Below are positions 1 to 8,702 of a stretch of DNA of 64,000 bases, piece by piece. Each line of letters opens with the position of its first letter. Position 1 is the stretch's first letter. Origin of the DNA: an uncultured Paraprevotella sp. (GTDB taxonomy: Bacteria > Bacteroidota > Bacteroidia > Bacteroidales > Bacteroidaceae); the NCBI GenBank assembly GCA_944321565.1, contig CALULT010000003.1, positions 1 to 64,000 of the forward strand, in the 5' to 3' direction. A program made the position numbers and the translations under genes. The notes beneath the pieces are model-generated. The model made no database searches and had not been told where the DNA came from. It was given only the letters and a program-made list of their open reading frames with translations.

Positions 1-108
1 TTGTTCAGGCTATCAAAATTGTGCGCGTAATATTGGAAACGGTAGAAGGAATACAACCGGGTTTTCGGACTGACCCACTTCGACTGCGCCCAGTTTATGG
101 AAACCTTT

Positions 109-138
109 AAAATAGAAAAAGGGTGCGTTTACGCACCC
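109..138 (-). terminator. Rho-independent terminator of the 6S-like RNA
   Basis: Seven-bp GC-rich stem (121-127 with 132-138, loop of four bases) followed on the minus strand by a T-rich tract (TTTTTCTATTTT). Confidence 0.8.
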
Positions 139-333
139 CTTATGAAGAAAAGCCGCACCGATGATGTGATGAAAACTCCGAGCTAATAAGATTTGAGCGC
201 CCGCCACCTTTGTAATCCACCGGCATCTCTGCTACCCGAAGGCGTGGCCCGCCATTGATGGTCGAAGCATTCTCGGTTTTCAGAAATAATTTGATGAGTA
301 TCCCAATCTAACCGATGCGGCTCATTTTTTCTG
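109..333 (-). ncRNA. 6S-like structured small RNA (candidate)
   Basis: No convincing ORF, but all the parts of an independent RNA gene are present on the minus strand. A full promoter lies at 339-370 and a GC-rich hairpin with a T-rich tail at 109-138. The roughly 220-nt transcript folds on itself. The outer closing stem pairs 313-322 with 151-160 (10 bp, one G-U). A large asymmetric open region follows, then a second stem pairs 272-281 with 171-182 (10 bp, with a bulge), and finally an irregular apical arm. Closing stem, internal bubble and long apical hairpin is the 6S RNA plan, in which the bubble mimics an open promoter and binds RNA polymerase. The 6S identity is inference from architecture; the transcription unit itself is well supported. 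Confidence 0.62.
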
Positions 334-338
334 TATTA

Positions 339-370
339 CAAAGATAAGGCATTTGGTTTGAACCTGCAAA
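339..370 (-). promoter_or_regulatory. Bacteroidetes promoter for the 6S-like RNA
   Basis: On the minus strand TTTG (367-370) is followed after 20 bp by TATCTTTG (339-346), a full match to the Bacteroides -33/-7 consensus. Initiation would fall near 333, just outside the closing stem of the RNA. Confidence 0.75.
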
Positions 371-494
371 TAAAACCGTCCTTTTTTTATTCGTATTACG
401 TTTTTTTGCCACGTTGTTCCTCGTTTAGGGCAATAGCATTTTTGAAGTGCTGCTTAAGAAGCTTCACCTCGGCATGAAAAACAAATAAATTTGT

Positions 495-525
495 TTTGTC
501 CTGCGCTCGGTTTGCATTATCTTTG
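495..525 (+). promoter_or_regulatory. Promoter of malQ-pullulanase operon
   Basis: TTTG (495-498), 19 bp, TATCTTTG (518-525). Predicted start of transcription near 532 leaves a very short leader if translation begins at 558. Confidence 0.75.
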
Positions 526-557
526 TACATGCACAGATAATGATACACGCAAGAATT

Positions 558-3245
558 ATGAAATTGCAATTCTCTATAGACTATTTCACCCATTGGGGGG
601 AGGACGTGCGAGTTGAAATTGCCTTTGTTGACCAAAGACAAAAAAGTAATACACGGGTTTTTCCCTTGGAAACGCGTGACGGAAGGACTTGGGCCGGGGA
701 ACTGACGATAAACGAAGGGGCGATGCGATGGTTTTGCTATACCTATTGTATATATAGGGGCGATGTGTGCGTCCGGAGAGAATGGGATGTGGTGCCGCGC
801 CGTTTCAAGGCGGACGTGACGAAGGTTTTTGTTTTCCCGGACACATGGCACGATGCCCCAGTCTTCTCGCATCTTTATACTTCGGCATTTACCCGTTGCA
901 TCAAGCCGCAGCGTACGAGGTCAGAGGAATTGTCGTATTTTGCTGCCACGCTGATGTTGCGTGTCGATGCACCGCAATTGGAAAAGGGACAGGCATTAGC
1001 GCTTCTGGGCAACCAACCGGCTTTGGGAGAATGGAATCCGGACTTTGCCTTCCGGATGAAGGAAGAAGGATTGTATGGCTGGAGTGTGACGCTGAACGCG
1101 ACAGGGTTGACCTTTCCTGTGGAATACAAATATGTGGTAGTGGATGCGGCAACCGGAGATTTTGTCGCGTGGGAAGGGGGAGGCAACCGCATAGTGCCTG
1201 CCGATGGAATCGGTAAGGACGAAGTGCTGGTAGTGTCGGACACCCCGCTGCGCTTGCCAACGGACCGATGGAAAGCTGCCGGGGTAGTGATACCCGTTTT
1301 TTCCTTGCGTAGCGAAGGAAGCTGCGGAGTGGGCGACTTCGGTGATTTGAAGACCATGGCGGATTGGGCTTCGCTAACCACAATGCGCGTCATACAGATA
1401 TTGCCTATTTACGACACGACGATACACAAGACCTGGCTGGATTCTTATCCCTACAACAGCATATCTATTTATGCGTTGCACCCTCAGTACATGGATTTGC
1501 GCCAGCTTCCCCCATTGGCCAATGCCGAGGCTGCGGAAAAATATGAATCGCGTCGCCGGGCATTGAACGTTTTGCCGCAGGTGGACTATGAGGCGGTGAA
1601 CGCGTTGAAGCAAGAGTATCTTCACGACCTTTTCGGGCAAGAAGGAGAAAAGACGCTGGCCTCCGAAGGTTTCCTTGACTTTTTCAAACAGAACGAACAT
1701 TGGCTGGTAGCATACGCTGCTTTCTGTGTGTTGCGCGACCGTTACGGTACGGCTGATTTCCGCACATGGCCGCAATACGCAGAATACAGGACCGAAAGCA
1801 TCCGTGCCTTTTGCCGCCCTTCCGCGCCGGCATACGGAGAGATTTCCTATTATTATTATGTGCAATATTGTTTGCACGTCCAACTGAAGGCTGCCAGCGA
1901 CTATGCCCGTTCCAAAGGTGTCGTGCTGAAAGGCGATATACCCATTGGTATCAGTCGGAACAGCGTGGAAGCTTGGGTGGAACCTTATTATTTCAACACG
2001 GATTGCCAGGCGGGTGCACCGCCAGACGATTTTTCTGTGAACGGACAAAATTGGGGCTTTCCAACCTACAATTGGGATGTGATGCTGAAGGATGGCTGCA
2101 GTTGGTGGATCCGGCGGTTTCGCAAGATGGCGGAATATTTCGATGCTTACCGCATAGATCATGTGCTCGGATTCTTCCGGATTTGGGAGATTCCCATCAA
2201 CTCCGTGCATGGATTGTTGGGACACTTTTCCCCGGCATTGCCGATGAGCGTGGAGGAGATAGAGAGCTATGGGCTGCGTTTCCGAAAGGATGATTTCACG
2301 CGCCCGTTCATTGATGATAAACTGTTACTGCAGATGTTTGGTTTCCATGCAGGAGAAGTCAGGGATGCCTATTTGAATGCCGTGGCGGAGGGGCGTTATG
2401 AAATGAAGCCGGAGTATGACACACAGCGCAAGGTGGAAACGGCTTTCGCAGGCCGGAATTCGGACGAAGATGTAGTCTTACGTGAGGGATTATATTCTTT
2501 GATCAGCAATGTATTGTTTGTTCCAGACCCGTCGCAGGACGACATGTACCATCCACGAATCTCCGCCCAATTGGATTACCTGTACCAAACCTTGACGCAA
2601 GCGGAGAAAGACGCGTTCAATGCCATTTACGACAATTACTTCTATCGGCGCCACAACGGATTTTGGTATGACCAGGCCATGCGGAAATTGCCGGTACTGG
2701 TGGCGGCCACGCGTATGTTGGTTTGCGCCGAGGACCTGGGCATGGTGCCCGATTGCGTACCTTGGGTGATGGAAAACCTGCGCATCCTGACACTGGAAAT
2801 CCAGACCATGCCGAAGAAGTCGGGATTGCGGTTCGGGCACTTGGAAGAGAACCCTTATCGCAGTGTGTCCACCATCTTCACACATGACATGCCGACGTTG
2901 CGTGGCTGGTGGGAAGAAAACGAGGAGCGCACCCAACAGTATTTCACCGAAATTCTGCAGAAGGACGGTGACGCACCTGCCGTCATACCCGGTTGGCTTT
3001 GCGAGGAAGTCGTGGCACGCCATTTGTATTCCCCCTCCATGCTTTGCCTCATTTCGTGGCAGGACTGGCTCTCTATTGATGACACATTGCGTTGTCCGGA
3101 CGTGGCATCCGAGCGCATCAACGTGCCGTCCAACCCGCGAAACTATTGGCGTTATCGCATGCACCTGTCAATTGAAAAATTGATGACATGTGACGTGCTG
3201 AACGAAAAGATACGTTTGTTGATTGCGCATAGTGAACGGGACTGA
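558..3245 (+). CDS. malQ: 4-alpha-glucanotransferase (GH77) with two CBM20 domains
   Basis: Transfers alpha-1,4-glucan chains between maltodextrins in the cytoplasm (disproportionating enzyme). Two N-terminal CBM20 starch-binding domains lie at about residues 1-95 and 125-220; the GH77 barrel follows from about 240. Visible catalytic elements are the nucleophile Asp534 in AYRID, the acid/base region CAEDLG and the third acid in THDMPTLRG. At about 895 aa it matches the long Bacteroides/plant DPE2-like form and exceeds the roughly 500-aa short MalQ. An ATG at 540 is also in frame, but the promoter predicts a start of transcription near 532, so the ATG at 558 (MKLQFS) is preferred. It is followed by pullulanase, so the pair debranches and rearranges storage or imported glucan. 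Confidence 0.93.
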   Translation: MKLQFSIDYFTHWGEDVRVEIAFVDQRQKSNTRVFPLETRDGRTWAGELTINEGAMRWFCYTYCIYRGDVCVRREWDVVPRRFKADVTKVFVFPDTWHDAPVFSHLYTSAFTRCIKPQRTRSEELSYFAATLMLRVDAPQLEKGQALALLGNQPALGEWNPDFAFRMKEEGLYGWSVTLNATGLTFPVEYKYVVVDAATGDFVAWEGGGNRIVPADGIGKDEVLVVSDTPLRLPTDRWKAAGVVIPVFSLRSEGSCGVGDFGDLKTMADWASLTTMRVIQILPIYDTTIHKTWLDSYPYNSISIYALHPQYMDLRQLPPLANAEAAEKYESRRRALNVLPQVDYEAVNALKQEYLHDLFGQEGEKTLASEGFLDFFKQNEHWLVAYAAFCVLRDRYGTADFRTWPQYAEYRTESIRAFCRPSAPAYGEISYYYYVQYCLHVQLKAASDYARSKGVVLKGDIPIGISRNSVEAWVEPYYFNTDCQAGAPPDDFSVNGQNWGFPTYNWDVMLKDGCSWWIRRFRKMAEYFDAYRIDHVLGFFRIWEIPINSVHGLLGHFSPALPMSVEEIESYGLRFRKDDFTRPFIDDKLLLQMFGFHAGEVRDAYLNAVAEGRYEMKPEYDTQRKVETAFAGRNSDEDVVLREGLYSLISNVLFVPDPSQDDMYHPRISAQLDYLYQTLTQAEKDAFNAIYDNYFYRRHNGFWYDQAMRKLPVLVAATRMLVCAEDLGMVPDCVPWVMENLRILTLEIQTMPKKSGLRFGHLEENPYRSVSTIFTHDMPTLRGWWEENEERTQQYFTEILQKDGDAPAVIPGWLCEEVVARHLYSPSMLCLISWQDWLSIDDTLRCPDVASERINVPSNPRNYWRYRMHLSIEKLMTCDVLNEKIRLLIAHSERD

Positions 3246-3261
3246 CCTGCGATACAGGGAA

Positions 3262-5163
3262 ATGGAAATTTCGGCAGACGGGGTATGCTTCAGACTTTGG
3301 AGCCCGGCTGCCGAAGCGGTGCAACTTTTGCTGTATAAATCAGGCATGAACGGAGTGCCATATGATGTGGAGGAAATGGAAAAAAGTGATGAAGGTTGCT
3401 GGCAACTATTGATGCCGCTCAAGGTAGTAGGATGTTTCTATCAGTTCCGCGCCCGTTTCAACGGACGGTGGAACCTTCCATCCCCTGGTTTGTTTGCCAT
3501 GTCCGTAGGTGTGAACGGGGTTCGGGCTTTCATTGCGGATTTGTCCAAGACCAATCCCAAAGGATGGGATAAAGATGCCGCCCCGCCGTTCAGCCATCCG
3601 GCGGACGCTGTGATTTATGAGATGCACCATCGGGACTTTTCCATGTCGCCCGAATCTGGGATGTTTTGGCACGGAAAATTCCTGGCCTTGACAGAGCGCG
3701 GGACGCATGCGCCTGGCGGTATGGCCACGGGGCTGGAGCATTTGGTGGAACTAGGCGTGACGCACGTACATCTTCTGCCTTCTTTTGATTTCGCGTCGGT
3801 GGACGAAAGCCGTCCCGACCTTCCTCAATACAATTGGGGCTATGACCCGTTGAACTACAACGTGCCTGAAGGGTCGTATGCTACAGATTCGTTTGACCCT
3901 TTGTGCCGCATTCTTGAGTTCAAGCAGATGGTGATGGCTTTACATCGGGCAGGCTTGCGCGTGGTGCTCGATGTAGTCTATAATCATGTTTATACAGTAG
4001 ATGGAAGCAACTTCGAACGTTTGGTGCCAGGGTATTTTTTCCGTCGCAAACTGGATGGAACCTGGGCCGATGGTTCGGGGTGCGGCAACGAGACAGCATC
4101 CGAACGTGAAGGCATGCGCCGCTATATGGTGGAAAGCCTTAGCTATTGGATGCGGGAGTACCATGTGGATGGCTTTCGCTTCGATGTCATGGGATTGCAC
4201 GACCTGGAGACGATGCGCCAAGTGCGCGATGCCTTGTACGGAATAGACCCATCAGTGTTGCTGTATGGCGAAGGATGGTCTTCGCGCCCGGCGCAGATTC
4301 CGGCGGCAGATTGTGCATTGAAGGAGAACATGGCACGGCTGCCGGGCGTGGCGGCATTTGGCGACGAATTGCGCGATGGCTTGCGAGGACTGTGGACGAG
4401 CGTCACCGAAGGTGGTTTCCTGGCTGGTGACACAAAGTGTGTGCACAGTGTTCGTTTTGGCATTGTGGGCGGAGTTGCCCATCCCCAAGTGGATTGCCGC
4501 AAGGTGAATCATGCGTCTCGTCCATGGGCTAGTGCGCCGTGGCAAATGGTGAACTACGTGAGTTGCCATGACGATTGGTGTTTGGCCGACCGCTTGGCGG
4601 CTGTCTGTCCCGACTTACCTGAATGTGAGCGGATTAAATTGTGCAAATTGGCTTTGACCGTGTTGCTTACATCCCAGGGAATCCCTTTCCTTTTTGCTGG
4701 CGATGAAATCTTCCGCAGCAAACATGGAGTGCGCAATTCCTACAAGAGTCCGGATGCCGTGAACGCCATTCCTTGGTCGAACAAGAGTCGTCACGAGGAC
4801 TTGTTTCATTTTGTTTGCGGGTTGATTCGTTTACGGCGCATCCATCCGGCATTTCGCCTGCGTTCGGCAGAAGAGGTCGCTACCCGTCTGACGTTCCTTC
4901 CTACGCCCGTGAACACGCTCATTGCTTACCGTTTACGCGAAGAAGGAGAGGGGAGGCATGCCCGTTTCCTTTATTTGTTTTTCAACGCGTCGCCTCATGT
5001 CGCACATGTATCCGTTCCTTTTTCGGATTACCGCGTGTTATGCCGCAACGGCAAAGTAGCAGTAGAAGGATTGGAAGAAGTGCGTGGCGGCAGTTTTGAG
5101 GTAGTTTCGCGGACAGCCCTGATTTTGGAACATACATCCGGTCATGTCTTTGTGGAAAAATGA
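3262..5163 (+). CDS. pulA: Type I pullulanase (GH13)
   Basis: Hydrolyses alpha-1,6 branch points in glycogen, starch-derived dextrins or pullulan. The N-terminus looks like a CBM48 module, followed by a GH13 barrel. The type I signature YNWGYDP is at about residues 190-196, the nucleophile is Asp308 in GFRFD, the acid/base is Glu337 in YGEGW, and the third region is SCHDD. There is no signal peptide, so it acts in the cytoplasm. The frame opens at 3223 with TTG inside malQ, but the ATG at 3262 begins the recognisable CBM48 sequence and sits 16 bp after the malQ stop, which indicates a two-gene operon of MalQ plus debranching enzyme. Confidence 0.9.
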   Translation: MEISADGVCFRLWSPAAEAVQLLLYKSGMNGVPYDVEEMEKSDEGCWQLLMPLKVVGCFYQFRARFNGRWNLPSPGLFAMSVGVNGVRAFIADLSKTNPKGWDKDAAPPFSHPADAVIYEMHHRDFSMSPESGMFWHGKFLALTERGTHAPGGMATGLEHLVELGVTHVHLLPSFDFASVDESRPDLPQYNWGYDPLNYNVPEGSYATDSFDPLCRILEFKQMVMALHRAGLRVVLDVVYNHVYTVDGSNFERLVPGYFFRRKLDGTWADGSGCGNETASEREGMRRYMVESLSYWMREYHVDGFRFDVMGLHDLETMRQVRDALYGIDPSVLLYGEGWSSRPAQIPAADCALKENMARLPGVAAFGDELRDGLRGLWTSVTEGGFLAGDTKCVHSVRFGIVGGVAHPQVDCRKVNHASRPWASAPWQMVNYVSCHDDWCLADRLAAVCPDLPECERIKLCKLALTVLLTSQGIPFLFAGDEIFRSKHGVRNSYKSPDAVNAIPWSNKSRHEDLFHFVCGLIRLRRIHPAFRLRSAEEVATRLTFLPTPVNTLIAYRLREEGEGRHARFLYLFFNASPHVAHVSVPFSDYRVLCRNGKVAVEGLEEVRGGSFEVVSRTALILEHTSGHVFVEK

Positions 5164-5262
5164 CGTGAGGCGATGTCTTTTAAGGTTTTGTTCGACATGT
5201 GGCGGCTAGAAAGAGCCTATGGATGGAACTATTTCCGGCTTCGCTGTTATTTTTTCGTCTGT

Positions 5263-5297
5263 TTTGTAGGAAAAAGTAAAAAGATTCCTTACTTTTG
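5263..5297 (+). promoter_or_regulatory. Possible carB promoter
   Basis: TACTTTTG at 5290-5297 fits the -7 consensus. The nearest TTTG (5263-5266) is 23 bp away, longer than the usual 19-21, so this is tentative. It would give a leader of about 70 nt. Confidence 0.45.
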
Positions 5298-5374
5298 TTT
5301 AGCATTTGCGTAGGATGAGGCTTCATCCTCGCGGAAATATATGGGTCATTAAAACAATAGAAAACTGATAGAGG

Positions 5375-8300
5375 ATGAAAAAGCAATTGAAGAAGGTTCT
5401 TGTCTTGGGGTCTGGCGCGTTGAAAATCGGCCAGGCTGGTGAGTTCGACTATTCTGGTTCGCAAGCTTTGAAGGCATTGCGCGAAGAAGGCATACGCTCG
5501 GTGTTGGTCAACCCGAACATCGCGACAATCCAAACCTCAGAGGGCATCGCCGACGAAGTCTATTTCTTGCCTGTCACGCCCTATTTCGTGGCAGAAATCA
5601 TCAAGAAGGAACGTCCTGACGGCATTTTGTTGGCTTTTGGCGGACAAACGGCATTGAATTGCGGGACGGAACTGTACCGTAAAGGAATCCTGAAAGAGTA
5701 CGGGGTGGAAGTGTTAGGAACTTCGGTGGAAGCCATCATGGATACGGAAGACCGTGACTTGTTCGTGAAGAAGCTCGATGAGATTCCGATGAAGACACCT
5801 GTGAGCCGTGCCGTGGAAAACATGGAAGACGCATTGGCTGCTGCCCGTGCCATTGGCTACCCTGTCATGATTCGTTCGGCTTACGCCCTTGGCGGACAAG
5901 GAAGTGGCATTTGCCCAAACGAGGAACATTTCGTGGAATTGGCCGAAAGCGCATTTACTTTTGCACCTCAAATTTTGGTGGAAGAGTCGTTAAAGGGCTG
6001 GAAGGAAATCGAGTTTGAAGTCATCCGTGATGCAAACGACCATTGTTTCACGGTGGCCAGCATGGAAAATTTCGACCCGTTGGGCATCCACACGGGCGAG
6101 TCCATCGTGGTGGCCCCAACCTGTTCGCTCACAGAGGAACAGGTAACGATGCTTCAAGAACTTTCTAAAACTTGCATCCGCCATTTGGGTATCGTGGGCG
6201 AATGTAATATCCAATATGCGTTCAACGCTGAGACCAACGACTACCGTGTCATTGAAGTAAATGCCCGCCTGAGCCGTTCTTCGGCTTTGGCCTCCAAAGC
6301 CACGGGCTATCCCTTGGCTTTCGTGGCAGCCAAGATAGCTTTGGGCTACACGTTGGATCAAATTGGCGAGATGGGTACGCCCAATTCTGCTTATGTCGCT
6401 CCATCGCTCGATTATCTGATTTGCAAGATTCCGCGTTGGGACTTGACCAAATTCGAAGGCGTTTCCCGCCGCATTGGTTCAAGCATGAAGTCGGTGGGAG
6501 AAATCATGTCTATTGGGCGGTCGTTCGAGGAAATCATTCAAAAAGGTTTGCGCATGATAGGACAGGGGATGCACGGCTTCGTGGGCAATGATCATGTGCG
6601 TTTCGACAATGTGGAGGAAGAATTGGCCAACCCGACAGACCTCCGCATATTTGCTATCGCGCAAGCGTTGGAAGAAGGCTACTCGATTCGCCGCATTTAT
6701 GAGTTGACCAAGATAGACCCATGGTTCATTGAGCGGCTGAACAACATCGTGAAGATGAAGAAGGAGCTGGAAGGGCACAGTTCATTGGCTAGCCTCACGC
6801 CCGAATTGTTGCGCGAGGCCAAGAGGTTGGGGTTCTCGGACTTCCAAATTGCCCGTTTCGTCATCAAGCCCAATGAGTCGAACATGGAGAAAGAAAACCT
6901 TCAAGTGCGCCAGTACCGCAAGCAGTTAGGTATCCTTCCGGCGGTGAAACGCATCAACACGGTGGCTTCCGAGCATCCGGAACTGACAAATTACCTTTAT
7001 ATGACTTACGGCACGGAAGGCTACGATGTGAATTATTACAAGCACGAGAAATCGGTCATTGTCCTCGGTTCAGGGGCTTACCGTATCGGCTCTTCTGTGG
7101 AATTTGACTGGTGTTCCGTCAATGCAGTACAAACAGCGCGCAAACTGGGCTACAAGTCTATCATGATTAACTATAATCCGGAAACGGTTTCCACGGATTA
7201 CGACATGTGCGACCGCCTCTATTTTGACGAACTGTCTTTTGAACGGGTGCTTGACGTCATTGATTTGGAACAGCCGGGCGGGGTCATCGTTTCTGTCGGC
7301 GGCCAGATTCCGAACAACCTGGCCATGAAACTCCACCGCCAGTCTGTGCCTGTGCTGGGCACCTCGCCCGTATCTATCGACCGGGCGGAGAACCGCAACA
7401 AGTTCTCGGCCATGCTCGACCGGTTGGGCATTGACCAGCCCGCTTGGCAGGAGCTGACTAACATGGACGACGTGAAGGCATTCATTGACAAGGTGGGTTA
7501 TCCTGTGCTGGTTCGGCCTTCATACGTGTTGTCGGGTGCGGCCATGAATGTATGCCACAACGAGGAACAACTGACCCGCTTCTTGGCTATGGCACGTGAG
7601 GTGTCGAAGGAATATCCCGTGGTGGTGTCGCAATTCATGCAGGAGACAAAAGAAATTGAGTTTGATGCCGTGGCACAGAATGGCGAGGTGGTGGAATATG
7701 CCATTTCGGAACACATTGAATATGCCGGAGTGCATTCCGGTGATGCCACATTGGTGTTCCCCGCACAGCATCTTTACTTTGCCACGATGCGGGCCATCAA
7801 GAAGATTAGCAGCCGCATTGCTGCCGAACTGAACATTTCCGGACCTTTCAACATCCAATATCTGGCCAAAGGCAACCAAGTGAAGGTCATCGAGTGTAAC
7901 CTGCGGGCTTCGCGCAGTTTCCCCTTCGTGTCAAAGGTGCTGAAGCGGAATTTCATCGAGACGGCCACACGCATCATGCTTGGTGCGCCCTACAGCCGTC
8001 CTGACAAATCGGTGTTCGACATAGACCGCATCGGCGTGAAGGCGTCGCAGTTCTCTTTCGCCCGCCTGCAGAATGCCGATCCTGTGCTGGGCGTGGACAT
8101 GTCGTCCACCGGTGAAGTGGGCTGTTTGGGCGATGATTTCCATGAAGCATTGCTGAATGCCCTGATTGCCACGGGCTACAGCATCCCTCGCAAGTCAGTA
8201 ATGTTCTCTTCCGGCCCAGTGCAGTCCAAAGTGGACTTGCTGGAGCCGAGCCGCATGTTGGCTGCCAAGGGCTATGACATCTATGCCACGGAAGGCACGG

Positions 8301-8599
8301 CACGTTTCCTGAACGAGAATGGAGTGCCTACCATAGCGGTGCATTGGCCTGACGAACATACTTCGGCAGAGAATAATGTGCTGAAGATGATAGCCGCTCA
8401 CAAGTTCGACCTGATTGTGAACATTCCCAAAGACCACACCCGGCGCGAGCTGACTAATGGTTACCGCATTCGGCGCGATGCCATCGACCACAATATACCG
8501 CTCATGACAAACGCCCGTTTAGCCAAAGCTTTCATCGAAGCTTTCTGCCAATTGGATTGGCATGACATTCAAATCAAGAGCTGGCAAGAGTACAAATAA
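5375..8599 (+). CDS. carB: Carbamoyl-phosphate synthase large subunit
   Basis: Makes carbamoyl phosphate from bicarbonate, ATP and ammonia, the ammonia coming from the CarA glutaminase, for arginine and pyrimidine synthesis. At 1074 aa it is full length. There are two homologous halves, each opening with a VLGSGA-type nucleotide-binding segment (about residues 9-14 and 560-565) and carrying an ATP-grasp core (about 130-335 and 680-870). The C-terminal methylglyoxal-synthase-like regulatory domain (from about 940) includes YDIYATEGTARF. The start is ATG 5375, just after GAGG. No carA gene is adjacent and the gene stands alone between a promoter and a strong terminator, so its glutaminase partner must be encoded elsewhere. 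Confidence 0.96.
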   Translation: MKKQLKKVLVLGSGALKIGQAGEFDYSGSQALKALREEGIRSVLVNPNIATIQTSEGIADEVYFLPVTPYFVAEIIKKERPDGILLAFGGQTALNCGTELYRKGILKEYGVEVLGTSVEAIMDTEDRDLFVKKLDEIPMKTPVSRAVENMEDALAAARAIGYPVMIRSAYALGGQGSGICPNEEHFVELAESAFTFAPQILVEESLKGWKEIEFEVIRDANDHCFTVASMENFDPLGIHTGESIVVAPTCSLTEEQVTMLQELSKTCIRHLGIVGECNIQYAFNAETNDYRVIEVNARLSRSSALASKATGYPLAFVAAKIALGYTLDQIGEMGTPNSAYVAPSLDYLICKIPRWDLTKFEGVSRRIGSSMKSVGEIMSIGRSFEEIIQKGLRMIGQGMHGFVGNDHVRFDNVEEELANPTDLRIFAIAQALEEGYSIRRIYELTKIDPWFIERLNNIVKMKKELEGHSSLASLTPELLREAKRLGFSDFQIARFVIKPNESNMEKENLQVRQYRKQLGILPAVKRINTVASEHPELTNYLYMTYGTEGYDVNYYKHEKSVIVLGSGAYRIGSSVEFDWCSVNAVQTARKLGYKSIMINYNPETVSTDYDMCDRLYFDELSFERVLDVIDLEQPGGVIVSVGGQIPNNLAMKLHRQSVPVLGTSPVSIDRAENRNKFSAMLDRLGIDQPAWQELTNMDDVKAFIDKVGYPVLVRPSYVLSGAAMNVCHNEEQLTRFLAMAREVSKEYPVVVSQFMQETKEIEFDAVAQNGEVVEYAISEHIEYAGVHSGDATLVFPAQHLYFATMRAIKKISSRIAAELNISGPFNIQYLAKGNQVKVIECNLRASRSFPFVSKVLKRNFIETATRIMLGAPYSRPDKSVFDIDRIGVKASQFSFARLQNADPVLGVDMSSTGEVGCLGDDFHEALLNALIATGYSIPRKSVMFSSGPVQSKVDLLEPSRMLAAKGYDIYATEGTARFLNENGVPTIAVHWPDEHTSAENNVLKMIAAHKFDLIVNIPKDHTRRELTNGYRIRRDAIDHNIPLMTNARLAKAFIEAFCQLDWHDIQIKSWQEYK

Positions 8600-8624
8600 G
8601 AAAAGTATATATCTTTAAACAAGG

Positions 8625-8666
8625 AAAAGCCTCCCATGCTGCCAATTCGGCAAGGGAGGCTTTTTC
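8625..8666. terminator. Bidirectional terminator between carB and GH2 gene
   Basis: Eleven-bp stem (8625-8635 with 8654-8664) with A-rich and T-rich flanks on either side, placed between convergent genes so it can stop transcription from both. Confidence 0.8.
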
Positions 8667-8702
8667 GTCTCTTTTCTGTCTGGTGTGGTTTTGCATTGGC
8701 AC

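Noticed and set aside
13..207. 64-aa minus-strand frame at the left edge
   Set aside because: It overlaps the terminator and stems of the 6S-like RNA and has no domain; the RNA explanation fits the promoter, stems and terminator better.
109..333. tmRNA, RNase P RNA or SRP RNA as identity of the left-edge RNA
   Set aside because: No tRNA-like end or tag reading frame, no RNase P core sequences, and too long for bacterial SRP RNA.
1374..2225. 283-aa minus-strand frame inside malQ
   Set aside because: Antisense shadow of the clear GH77 gene; no promoter or domain.
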